The translations under genes and the position numbers were made by a program. Source: Hetaerina americana (Eukaryota; Arthropoda; Insecta; Odonata; Calopterygidae). From it: a stretch of 64,000 bases of DNA. Shown here one piece after another: positions 1 to 9,254 of the stretch (position 1 is its first letter; the number at the start of each line of letters is the position of its first letter). The stretch is from positions 1,176,001 to 1,240,000 of the forward strand of contig JAKTNV010000020.1 in assembly GCA_022747635.1 (NCBI GenBank). The letters run 5' to 3'. The notes under the pieces were generated by a model. It saw only the letters and a program-made list of their open reading frames with translations, did not search any database and had not been told where the DNA came from.

Positions 1-260
1 CCTTCCTACTTCTCAAATTGCACGTTATTGGATACATTTCTGACTGCATCCTAATGTGCCATTATTTGTTAGATGATAGCATATGTATTTGCATGAGTGT
101 AAATTTAAGGATTTTTGCATGAAAGTATGTGCCACTGTGGATAATGTTTTGCATGTATGTATTAATTTTGCATGCGGTTGTGTTTTTTTTACGGGTGGTG
201 ACCTAACAGCCCCCGCCACACGCTCTTGCGGCGTCTTGTGGGGTATTATGTGGATGTAGA
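1..260 (+). repeat. L2-like family A LINE, 3' end
   Basis: This is the 3' untranslated end of a family A LINE cut by the window edge. It matches the 3' UTR at 1695-1942 and ends in the family hairpin (CCCCGCC...GGCG...GGGG) followed by a TGTAGATG-type tail. No coding part is inside the window. Confidence 0.75.
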
Positions 261-947
261 TGAAAGTTGTATTATGAAAATTGAAAACTGAAATGGCATA
301 AATGAAAAAAAGGGAAGCGTTAAGTGTTTTTATTAAAATAAGAACCTTTAATGAGAAGTCAGAACCGGGGCTGCGAACAGCCATGCGGGGAACAAAGCAG
401 AGTGGGGATATAGGGCAGTGCTTTGATTAGACGAGCGCGTGTGGCAGGAACAAGAATTTCATTCCAAACGAATCGCCGGGGTGAAATGAGAGGGATTAAA
501 ACTCCCAGCGGCTGTTGCTTCAGTACCCATTCTTCATTTTCAGCCTTAGAAATTCAAACCTAGCGACATGAAGAAATCGAATTAAATTGAATGCGATTGT
601 CTGATGCATAGTTTAAGCGCAACAAATGTTGCGAGATGCGCTTGGACATGTAGATGCACGGGAGGTGTAAGCGCACTTGAGATTTTCTGTATGAGTTTTC
701 AAGTATTCCAATAAGAGTATGGACTGTGGTTTTGTGTGTAAGGCTTTTGCCCAAATACCCCCATCCCCGCCGCAAACCCTTGGGGCCTCTTACATGGTAT
801 TGCGCTGCTGTGCTGTAGGTATTAGGTGAGTATTGGAGAAATGTGACTGGAAAGTGAAAGAGCAGTATATTTTTTCGCTAGGTGGGCCTCATTTATACTC
901 AAAATAGATGGAATGGACATGCAGTTGAATTGATTTACTAATCGGTG
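261..947. other. No recognisable gene or repeat
   Basis: Only short open frames occur here and none matches a family I know. A C-rich stretch near 760-780 is the only compositional feature. Confidence 0.4.
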
Positions 948-1074
948 TAGATGAGCTAGTTTGTAAAACGTTGTCATGATAGACTTCGTAGCGTAATAAA
1001 ATTATTTGAGGATCTAGGTTGGAAATCACTCACGGAGTCAAGGTTAAATAGTAAATTAAATCGCTTGCAAAAAT
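948..1074 (+). repeat. L2-like family B LINE, left part of a split copy
   Basis: The sequence matches the C-terminal RT region of family B copies, for example 47460-47580 (the 'GARFVKRCYDKLSS' region). It breaks off at 1074 where a family A element begins. The same family B copy resumes at 1943. Confidence 0.65.
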
Positions 1075-1942
1075 GATTGTCGGCAGAAGCGACTCCAAGG
1101 TCAAGGGACGTAGTTACCACGGTTTGTTAAGGCCTCCGTTAGAATATGGGTCTAGTGTATGGGATCCGACTGGAAAAAGCCTCGTTCGGGAAATTGAGAA
1201 GGTTAAAGGCCGGGCAGCCCGTTTCGTTAAAAACTCGTGCGACCAAATGAAACGAAAAGTGTTACTGAAATGTTTATGGAGGTGGGTTGGGAATCATTGG
1301 AAGAAAAACAATTCAATGCTGGGTTGAACTCACTAAATAAATACAGATCCGAATGTTTCAGCTCCAAGGTCTCGCAAATTATTCGCACTCCAACATACAT
1401 TGGTCACTTGGATCATGTAATGTTTTCACTTTCACCAACCTCGTGTGATTTGTTGTCAAAACCCTTTCTTTCCGCATGACCGCATTAGAATGCCATTAAA
1501 TAATGTAGTGCTGTTAACAGTATTGCTTGATCTGCTTTGTGAGTTTTTAAGTTTCCCTTTCCATTTCTCATCTATCTCTGTGGGGGGAGGGACCCTCCCG
1601 CTGCCTGAAGCGCTGGGTCACATTCCCTACCTGTGTCCTTGGGGGAGGAGACCATTATATGAGGCATGTCCATGTGGTTGTGGAGTTTCCCCTTCTCACT
1701 TTTCAATTTCTAGCTTGCATGTTATTGGATACAATTTTAACACCATTCTAAGGTGCAATTGTTTGCTAGTTGATAGTCTATGCATTTGCATGCGTGTAGG
1801 TTGAAAGGATGTCCCACTGTGGGTATAGGTTTGCATGAACGTGCTGATTTTGCATGTGGCTTTGTTCTCTTTTACAAGTGGTGACCTAACACCCCCCGCC
1901 ACACGCCCTTGCCGCGGTTTGGGGGGTATTATTTAGATGTAG
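1075..1942 (+). mobile_element. L2-like family A LINE, 5'-truncated, nested in family B
   Basis: The element begins inside the RT C-terminal domain (IVGRSDSKVKGR..., PLEYGSSVWDPTGKS) and runs through the 3' UTR to the hairpin and GATGTAG tail. The reading frame shifts within the C-terminal domain, so it codes for nothing complete. It interrupts a family B LINE. A 4-base AAAT is present on both sides (1071-1074 and 1943-1946) and may be a short target duplication or microhomology. Confidence 0.7.
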
Positions 1943-2115
1943 AAATCGGAAGGATGTCTCTTTTGTAGCGATATTGAAAATGTATTATTATTAACCCCAT
2001 CGTACGACGGTAGGAGAGATCATGTCGATAACATTAGAGAGATTAAGTTTAGAACTAATGTATTTAAGATGTCATTTTTGCCACGAACGACTAGGGATAT
2101 TCAGAATAGAATGTT
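1943..2115 (+). repeat. L2-like family B LINE, right part of a split copy
   Basis: This continues the family B copy from 948-1074, matching 47590-47730: GGAATG..TCTCTTT, then GGTAGGAGAGATCAT..., then AGATGTCATTTTT. It fades out before the family B 3' hairpin. Confidence 0.6.
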
Positions 2116-3331
2116 TTTCATTTCACTCATTCTAAGAGTAGCCTATTATGTTGTCATTATTTGTCTATCCTTTCTTTTTACCAGCTCCTCTCTCGTGCGT
2201 AAACGGGAATTAGCGGCACCCAATCAGACACCGCCTGTGCATGTACCTGTCATCTATGATGCTCTACATTGTTGCGACTTTTTTAATACACATTTGTGGA
2301 TAAGAATTAAGAAAAGCATATGTTTTACAGTTGCATGCCTGGTACCCACCCACAATTTCACTCCAACCTCCATTTCACTAAAGACCAATCTACAATTTCA
2401 CTCCCTCCAAGCATCCTAGCGGTTGCTTGCAGGGTAGAATGTAAAAGTATGCTTAAATCTGGAAGTTTATCGAAACCTTATGATTAATTTCCTCCGTTTT
2501 TTAACCTTGACTAATTCATTTTGCAAAGCGCATATTCCTTTTCACCAAACTCATTGGATGATACTAAATAATGTTGGTAGTCGATGCATCAAATTCGAAT
2601 TGTTGATAATAAAGTTTTTGTTCCCAAATGAAAATTTAACTGTTGCAGTACGAGTAATATCGCAAAAGCAATGCATTTCATGCCATGTTTGCCGGACATG
2701 CAACGGGTAATTATGGCATGGCTACAATACGTTGCAGTCCGCAAATTCTTGCACATAGCTGTATACACGTCCTCGAATGCTGCCGGGGCACCGGGCGGGG
2801 CAGGAGAACTGTCGCCGCGGTGCGATCGGGGCCCAGGTCGTCCAGGGTCACCGCCCTTGTATTGGTCGCGTGGCGCCAAAAAGGAGAGGAGGAAAAATAG
2901 AATAAAACATTCTCCCTTCAATATGAAAGCCTAAAAATCCCGGATGCCACGTCGTTCGATCGTGGTATCTCCACACCAATTGGCCATTGCCACGTTCCTT
3001 CATTCGAGATTCCTAGCACTCTTTCTCTTCCCGATAAAAACTCCCTCTCAATCCACGGAAAACAAACTTGCTCCTGACCACCATCCACGACGCTCACCTC
3101 CATCCCAGGCCGTCTAGAATATCTCTGCTATCACCTCGGTAAACCTCGGCCCGCCAGACTCCCTCCGAGGGCTTCCTCGTCCGCCCCACACATTTGGTGT
3201 ATAAAAGAAAAATCAACCTAGAATTCCACGAAGATATATTCCCGCATGTTTTGAAATATGGACTCCGTGAAGAACACGTGAACATTAAAATCGCCATTCC
3301 ATCCACTCCTAGCCATGAAGGCCTCGGTCTT
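2116..3331. other. No recognisable gene or repeat
   Basis: Mixed composition with a GC-rich patch at about 2770-2880. Overlapping short open frames on both strands share this patch, and none has a recognisable domain. It could be host intergenic or intronic DNA. Confidence 0.35.
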
Positions 3332-3618
3332 TGAAGAAAGGTGATAGGCGTGGACTGGTGGGCTTTGGAATGTGGTTGTGGAGAAGGATGGAGAAGATTA
3401 AGGGTGGACAGAAAGGAAAACAAACGAGAAAGTTCGTTAGACATGGCTGGGGGGAGGAGGATAAGGGGTTTGTTGGGAGAAATCACGAGGAAACATGAAA
3501 TGTGAATGCAGAGAGTATTTTGATTGGCAGTGGGATGTTGAAGGCTGCGATAGAGAAGGAATGTTGGGCACACGAGGAAGTGAAAGGAGAATAGGCGATA
3601 GGGATGTCGGACGGAGAA
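3332..3618 (+). repeat. RTE-clade LINE, 3' coding remnant
   Basis: The plus strand matches the 3' terminal coding part of the RTE family (consensus around 54270-54520): 'RLEAFE..VWRRMEK', 'TERKTNE', 'GLLGEI', 'GMLKT(V)IEG'. It is diverged with frameshifts. A long open frame on the opposite strand (3094-3771) is antisense to this repeat. Confidence 0.65.
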
Positions 3619-3909
3619 AATAAGAGCTAGAAAACTTGTCACCCTCTCATTGATTGCATTATGTCCGTCGCTACTCCCAGTATTTTCACCCTTCCTCATC
3701 CCCACCGAACGCTCTCCTCCTCCCCTCCCATCTCCCCACGCCCATTCGAATGAATGGACGACGCGCTTCAAGCCCTTTCCCCCCTCCCTCCTTTACTGAA
3801 TCCTCTGATTCAATCCTCCACGAATTGTAAATAATACTCGTCTCTTGGAATTCTCTTTATTTCGTAATTTTGACGGTCGCTATCAAAGTACTCTTGATTG
3901 ATTATCCAA

Positions 3910-4430
3910 AGTACTCACTTGAAGTACGGAGAGAACAAGCGATGCTTAGACTTTTAGAAAGGTTCAGAACAAACGAGTTTAACTATGACACTGAAGGAAT
4001 TCTAATGGCCCCACACTACTTAGGTAGATCAGACCACAAAGATAAACTAAGGGAGATAGATTCCAGGACAGAGAGGTACAAATACTCATTCTTTCCCCGA
4101 ACAATCAGAAATCATAATAGTAAGAAACCGAAGTCACTTTAGAAATATTGAAAACATTGTATATACAAGTCGGAGCAAAGTTAAACACTGCAAAGCTGTT
4201 AGGTATACTTTCAGGTGCATGTGTATGTAAGATGTAGTTTGAGTGTTTGCATGTGTGGAGTGTAAGTGTGAATGCATGAATGTATGCCATGTTTTTTTGT
4301 GAATGTATGAACCTGTGGTTTTCGCATGCGGTTTTTTTTTTCTTTTCTAAATTACGGGTGTTGTCCTAACACCCCCCGCCACACGCCCTTGCGGCGGCTT
4401 GCGTGGTGTTAAGTAGATGTAGATGTAGGC
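3910..4430 (+). mobile_element. L2-like family C LINE, 5'-truncated 3' end
   Basis: The open stretch to 4142 is the extreme C-terminus of ORF2: 'VRREQAMLRLLERFRTNEF', 'MAPHYLGRSDHKDKLREID', 'YSFFPRTIRNHN'. It is almost identical to 24553-24769. The 3' UTR, GC-rich hairpin (about 4370-4403) and GATGTAGATGTAG tail follow. The copy is 5'-truncated, as expected for LINE target-primed insertion. Confidence 0.85.
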
Positions 4431-4440
4431 CGAAAGGTTA

Positions 4441-4722
4441 AAAGAACGCTTCGCCCCCACAAGACAGTCCTCTCTTAATTGGCGTTTCCGTCTTCGTACC
4501 TGCTTCACGCCATCCAACATGGCTCCCCTAACGTCTTCAACCCCCCCCCGCCCATCTCTCTCTCGTTGCCCTCCGTCGATGCTCTTTTATCTTATTTCAA
4601 TTCCACGGCTTGACGGAGCCTTCCCCTCTTCCTCGCCCAAGCATTCCCGCCCTCAAAGCCGCATTCACGCCCGCCCATCCCCCCTTCATTCCATGTTTCC
4701 AAGCGACGGCCCAGCGTTCCGC
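4441..4722. other. No recognisable gene; pyrimidine-rich
   Basis: C/T-rich sequence without a recognisable coding domain. Confidence 0.35.
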
Positions 4723-4936
4723 ATTGATTGATGAGGGCATCCCCCCGCCAAGTGGAAAGATCCGGAGTTCAAGTCCCGGTCTAGGAAATATTTTTACACT
4801 CGTGATTTGCCTGATTCCGGCTTCCCCACCTCTACTGCGTTCGTCCTTTATATGTTTTCCTATATCTTTTCCTTATATCTATTTCTATGTAAATGAGTAC
4901 TTGTTCGCCGTTTGGCGGGATTTCGTGTTTGAATGT
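4723..4936 (+). repeat. Candidate tRNA-related SINE head
   Basis: GAGTTCAAGTCCC at about 4767-4779 resembles a Pol III B box (GGTTCGAATCC) and a TGATGAGGG segment lies upstream where an A box would be. A complete tRNA cloverleaf is not visible. The following sequence runs into a TA repeat. Only one copy was seen, so the SINE call is weak. Confidence 0.25.
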
Positions 4937-4951
4937 GTATATATATCTATG

Positions 4952-4982
<31 letters not shown>

Positions 4983-4986
4983 AAAT
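4937..4986. repeat. (TA)n microsatellite
   Basis: Imperfect TA dinucleotide array. Confidence 0.9.
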
Positions 4987-5078
4987 TGGACAGCAACAAA
5001 CAACATAGAAACACATAAAAAGAACACTCACACGTTATTTCGTGATCATTTCGACAGAATTCTGCTCCGTTTTCATCT
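4985..5078 (-). repeat. Penelope-like element terminus, half copy
   Basis: On the minus strand this is one arm of the foldback at 5617-5835, near-identical over about 95 bases, including GACAGAATTCTG and the CACTCACACGTTATTT block. It ends abruptly at 5079 where RTE sequence starts. The core reads GATGAAAACGGAG...GTCGAAAT, hammerhead-like but without the CTG of CTGATGA. Assignment to PLE ends is by resemblance of this core. Confidence 0.45.
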
Positions 5079-5080
5079 TA

Positions 5081-5529
5081 GGTAGCTATGTGCGGCGCGG
5101 AAACGTGGTAATAGAAGCAGGGGGATAGACGTAGACTGGAGGCTTTTGAAGTGTGGGTGTGGAGAAGAATAGAGAAGGTGAAATGGACAGAGAAGAAAAC
5201 AAACGACGAAGTACTTGGTATGGTGGGCGCAGAGAAGGGTTTGGTGGGTAAAATCCTATGTAGGCAGGAAAAGTCGATGAAGGGGGTATTGACCGGCAGT
5301 GGGATGTTGAAGACTGCAATTGAGGGGAGAATATTAAGCAAACGAGGAAAGGGAAGGAACATGATAGGGATGTTGGACGGAATGAATGGAGGAAGAAAGT
5401 ACGCAAAGAGGAAGAGGGACCTGATTTAGAGGACGATGGTGGATTTTGTGTTTTGTTAGGAGTCACAAATTGTTTTATTTGGTAGCTGAGTCCATCCGAA
5501 AACCTGCCTTAAATGGTAGATTACTTAAT

Positions 5530-5533
<4 letters not shown>
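5081..5533 (+). mobile_element. RTE-clade LINE, 3' end
   Basis: The copy begins at 'MYGAETW..' and carries the post-RT domain ('RRLEAFE.WVWRRIEKVKWTEKKTNDEVLGMVG', 'GRILSKRGKGRNMIGML') in an open frame from 5151 to 5429. The 3' UTR ends in the family sequence CCTTAA..GGTAGATTAC and (AAT)n/(TA)n. It faces a second RTE 3' end at 7237-7680 in opposite orientation. Confidence 0.8.

Positions 5534-5584
<51 letters not shown>
5530..5584. repeat. (TA)n microsatellite at the RTE 3' tail
   Basis: Pure TA dinucleotide array directly following the RTE 3' end. Confidence 0.95.
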
Positions 5585-5586
<2 letters not shown>

Positions 5587-5616
5587 TGATTTCGTCGACG
5601 TAACATGGAAGTGCCG

Positions 5617-5835
5617 AATAATAAATTGGACAGCAACAAACAATATGGAAACACATAAAAAGAACACTCACACGGTATTCTTCGGAAGATCATCTTCTCT
5701 ATCTTCTGATGAAGATCATCTTCTCTATCTTCCGATGAAGACGGAGCAGAATTCTGTCGAAATGATTAAGAAATAACGTGTGAGTGTTCTTTTTATGTGT
5801 TTCTCTATTGTTTGTTGCTGTCCAATTTATTATAT
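5617..5835. repeat. Foldback of Penelope-like terminal sequence
   Basis: Two arms of about 62 bases (5617-5680 and about 5772-5835) are inverted copies with a few mismatches: AAATTGGACAGCAACAAAC... and its reverse complement. The spacer holds a 26-bp tandem duplication (5685-5710, 5711-5736). On the plus strand the right side reads (C)CGATGA - GACGGAG..TTCTGTC - GAAAT, the order of a hammerhead core with a 7-pair stem II. The same arm is present singly at 4985-5078. It could be a MITE instead; no transposon-type target duplication was seen. Confidence 0.55.
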
Positions 5836-5878
5836 GTATTATATATATATATTTATTTATTTAGTATATACATATATA

Positions 5879-5905
5879 CTACCTTGATCAAAAAGTTCCC
5901 GGAAT
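5879..5905 (+). repeat. mariner left terminal inverted repeat
   Basis: CTACCTTGATCAAAAAG followed by TTCCCGGAAT. It matches the reverse complement of 7184-7210 at 25 of 27 positions. Confidence 0.93.
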
Positions 5906-6083
5906 AACCACCGTGTGGCGCTCCCATCGTTCCGATTTGAGTTCTGTTTTTTTTGTTAAATTGGTACATCTGTTGTTGATATTCCCTTTAAATCTTAGTG
6001 TCATAACTTGACATTTGCAAAAGTTACGTAGCCAAGAGTACATCTATCTCTGTGTGTGTTGGCGATTTTTTACAATTGCAGAA

Positions 6084-7157
6084 ATGGATTTAAATTTGCA
6101 ACAACGAACTTGTATTAAATTTTGCGTAAAAAACGGATTTAGTGGCGCACGGACGTTGGAAATGTTGGAAAAGTGTTTCGGCAACGATTCTCTAAAAAAA
6201 ACGGTCGTTTACCAGTGGCACGAGCGGTTCAGAAGTGGTCGTGAGTCAATCGAAGATGATGAACGCAGTGGCATACCATCGACATCGAAAGTCGGTGAAA
6301 AAATTGATAAAGTAAAAGAAATGTTGGTCAACAACCGCAAATTAACCATCAGAGAAATAGCGGAGGACTTGAACATTGCCTATGGATCCGCCCAAGACAT
6401 TGTGGTTAATGATTTGGGTTTCCGTCGTGTAGCAGCAAAGTTGGTGCCAAAAGACCTCAATTTCATGCAAAAAAGAGACCGTGTTGACGTCGCAAAAGAC
6501 ATGATTTGCGAGGCTGAATCCGATCCCACATTCATCAAAAGGATCATTACTGGAGACGAGACGTGGGTTTATGAGTACGACACGCAATCCAGACATCAGG
6601 CAAGTGAATGGCGTACACCAAATGAGCCGAGACCAAAAAAACCACGTCGTTTTCAGTCAAAGAAGAAGGCAATGCTGACGGTTTTCATGGATTACAACGG
6701 TGTAGTGCATCATGAATTTTTGCCAGAAGGCCAGAGAGTAAACAAAGAGTATTATTTGGGCGTTATGAGACGTTTGCGTGAAGCAATTCGCCGAAAGAGA
6801 CCAGAAATGTGGGCAGAAAACTCGTGGATTTTGCACCATGATAACTCACCGTCGCACAGTGCTATCATTATTCGTAATTTTTTGACGAAAAATGCAACAA
6901 ATACCATCCAACAGCCACCGAATTCACCTGATTTGGCTCCCTGTGACTTCTTTCTGTTCAATCGAGTTAAAAAACCATTACGGGGAACGCGTTTTAGCAG
7001 CCGAGAGGAAGTAATGGAAAAATCGCAGGAAGCACTGATGGACATACCGAAAACCGAATATAAAAAATGTTTCGAGGATTGGATCAAGCGCTGGCATAAG
7101 TGTGTTGCAGTCGATGGGGATTACTTTGAAGGGGACAATATAGATTTAGATGAATAA
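6084..7157 (+). CDS. mariner transposase, D,D34D, apparently full length
   Basis: This encodes the cut-and-paste transposase that binds the element's inverted repeats and inserts at TA. The chosen ATG at 6084 gives 357 residues beginning MDLNLQQRTCIKFC, the usual mariner N-terminus; an in-frame ATG at 6015 would add 23 unusual residues. Residues about 1-110 form the paired helix-turn-helix region (KNGFSGARTLEMLEKCFG, YQWHERFRSGRESIEDDERSG, LTIREIAEDL). The linker carries AKLVPKDL, the equivalent of the family WVPHEL motif. The catalytic triad is D158 (TGDETWVYEYD), D253 (HHDNSPSH) and D288 (PDLAPCDFF), with exactly 34 residues between the second and third Asp, as in mariner. No stop or frameshift interrupts it. 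It could be active, but expression cannot be judged. Confidence 0.95.
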   Translation: MDLNLQQRTCIKFCVKNGFSGARTLEMLEKCFGNDSLKKTVVYQWHERFRSGRESIEDDERSGIPSTSKVGEKIDKVKEMLVNNRKLTIREIAEDLNIAYGSAQDIVVNDLGFRRVAAKLVPKDLNFMQKRDRVDVAKDMICEAESDPTFIKRIITGDETWVYEYDTQSRHQASEWRTPNEPRPKKPRRFQSKKKAMLTVFMDYNGVVHHEFLPEGQRVNKEYYLGVMRRLREAIRRKRPEMWAENSWILHHDNSPSHSAIIIRNFLTKNATNTIQQPPNSPDLAPCDFFLFNRVKKPLRGTRFSSREEVMEKSQEALMDIPKTEYKKCFEDWIKRWHKCVAVDGDYFEGDNIDLDE

Positions 7158-7183
7158 ACTTGTATTTTTAATTTTCTGAATAA

Positions 7184-7210
7184 ATTCCGGGAAATTTTTG
7201 ATCAAGGTTG
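7184..7210 (-). repeat. mariner right terminal inverted repeat
   Basis: Reverse complement reads CAACCTTGATCAAAAAT followed by TTCCCGGAAT, followed outward by the TA duplication. Confidence 0.93.
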
Positions 7211-7236
7211 TATATATATATATCTATATATATATT

Positions 7237-7680
7237 TTTTAAGGTAATCTACTGGTTAAGGTAGGTTTTTGGATGGACACAACTACCAAACAAACATTTT
7301 ATTACCCCTAACAAAACACAAAATCCATCATCCTACTCTATATCAGGTCCCTCTTCATCTCTGAGTACTTTCTTCCTCCCTTCATCCCGTCCAACATCCC
7401 TATCCTGTTCCTTCCCTTTCCTCTTTTGCCCAACATTCTACCCTCTATCACAGTCTTCAACATCCCACTGCCGGTCAATACCCCCTTCATCCACTTTTCC
7501 TGCCTCCATAGGATTGCTCCCAACAAACCCCTCTCTTCGCCCACCATGCCAAGTACTTCCTCAAAGTTTTTACGAGTCTTTTCTTAACATCCTTACTCAA
7601 CGTCCCCGTCATCAACTCCCTCCTCCTTGTGAAAGCCTCTTTGCCTAGCGCAATTCTTCTCCCAACCTTCACCTCTATGG
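7237..7680 (-). mobile_element. RTE-clade LINE, 3' end, internally deleted
   Basis: On the minus strand this carries the RTE post-RT domain (...GEERGLLGAILWRQEKWMKG, GMLKTVIEGRMLGKRGKGRNRIGMLDG) and the 3' UTR ending in GGTAGATTACC next to a TA array. About 140 bases present in the 39.1-41.7 kb copy are missing near 7563. It lies tail-to-tail with 5081-5533. Confidence 0.8.
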
Positions 7681-9235
7681 TATTTACATCAATACCAGAG
7701 TCCTTCTCTCGTACCCGGAAACCGCCATGGGCTCTCTGCGTCGAGCGGACGTGTGAGGCTCTCCCGAGGTCACTCGGACCGACCGCATCGCTGCTGGCCT
7801 TTGGGTCGTGCGCGGATGGAATGTGACGACCCATCAACACCCTTTCGTCCTCTTTCCTGCCCCCTCCCTCCGCTTTAAGCAAAGGGTCCCACCTCCCTCC
7901 TCCTCGAAGGAGTCCTGCTTCTTGCCAGCGACTCTCGTGCGCCTTCGCCTCGTTCGCGTAATAACCACCGGGGGCGCTCCCACTTTAATTGGCAATCCTC
8001 GTTCCATTAGGCCCCCCGGGGGTGGCGGTGCTGCCCCCACGGGGTGCCCTTCCTATCGTCCGTGTCCTTTCCTCGGACGTCGGGCGGCCTGGTATCGATT
8101 CCCCGCGCACGAATCTCCCCTTCCCCCCCGTCTCCCACCCATCTGCCCCCCTTCTCCCCCATCCCCCCCAACCGCCCCCGACACTTTAATTCGCCTAAAT
8201 CCCCGGAACGAGATTGTCTCTCTCCTCCCGACGACCCACATTCACCTCCCTCCCCTTCCCACCCACATCCACCGCCACCCAGGGGGGGGGGATGGGGGTT
8301 GGATGGGCGACTGCAGCGGATAATCCTACCCCTTTAAGGCGGGCACCCCCTTCCCTCGACGTTCCCCTATTCATAGCCTTTCAAGTTCTCACTTTCATCC
8401 CAGGGGGCGCCTCTTGACGGAGGACTCTCCTTTGCCGGAGTGGTCATTAGGGCAGGGGCGGATGCGACTGAATATGATTTGGATGGAATAATGGCCACCA
8501 AGTAGGCCGCCCGGAATAAAAACTATTTCCCCGAGCGCCATTGTTGGCAATTATTCTTATCCCTTATTGTTTGAAAGAAAAATGACATCTGAAAACTCGG
8601 TCGCTCGATCTCTTTCCGACCATATTTTAATTTTATTTCTTGCACTCGCAAACCACCTTTATGTGACAATACAGTCGCAAAATAACTCTCTAACAATTTG
8701 TTTTCAATCTTTGTTTCAAAAATGAAGTGTAGCACGTCACCTTACACAAATCTAGCTACTGCGCACGACCTGATTCGTCCATCAAAGCGCCTCGCCGAGG
8801 ATAACACTCGGACACACAACACTGTGTCATTCTGCGAGAGGTACAGAGGAGCGGGGGGCCTTTTTCGGGGCAGGGGGGGGCGGGGACGCATTGGCGAGGA
8901 CCCTCAGTTTGCGCCCCGCATTCTCCTCGTCGACCTCGGGCCGTGATCCCCGCATTGCCATGCCAGTGGCTGCCTTTTGACCGCTTCGACTAAATGCAAC
9001 AGATGCACAAAATCGTACCTGCAGTGGACGATCTCCGTGTGCTGGATTTGTATCCAAAGCTGCGGATCTGACGCATTGGTAATCCGAATCCACGTGATGG
9101 TGGAACCCGTCCACATCTGGCATCTCCCACGCAAACCCATTAAACTTGATGGTTACCAGTTTTATATTAGCAAATGTCTTTCCTTTCACACCAGGTCGCA
9201 GATTCTCCTGCCTCCGTATTCATCCGGTATTTTTT
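7681..9235. other. No recognisable gene; GC-rich in the first half
   Basis: From 7800 to 8420 the sequence is C-rich with long overlapping open frames in several phases, which is what low stop-codon density produces. A G-run lies at about 8281-8300. Nothing here matches a known protein family. The 8970-9235 part is unique-looking. Confidence 0.35.
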
Positions 9236-9254
9236 AGTGTTTTTATTTTTCAGC

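Larger units (their letters stand above)
5879..7210 (+). mobile_element. Intact mariner (Tc1/mariner) transposon
   Basis: The 1332-bp element is flanked by TA on both sides (5877-5878 and 7211-7212), the target duplication of this superfamily. Its terminal inverted repeats are 27 bp with two mismatches. It holds one uninterrupted transposase gene and short UTRs. It is inserted in TA-rich DNA between two convergent RTE 3' ends. Everything needed in cis and in trans appears present. Confidence 0.95.

Noticed and set aside
3094..3771. 225-codon minus-strand open frame
   Set aside because: Its central part is antisense to an RTE 3' coding fragment on the plus strand (3332-3618), and no protein domain is seen.
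7960..7983. AATAACCACCG..GGCGCTCCCA also present in the mariner 5' UTR (5903-5926)
   Set aside because: The match is short and the surrounding bases do not align. It could be a relic, but a 24-base match alone is not enough; a search for further mariner sequence at 7900-8000 would decide.
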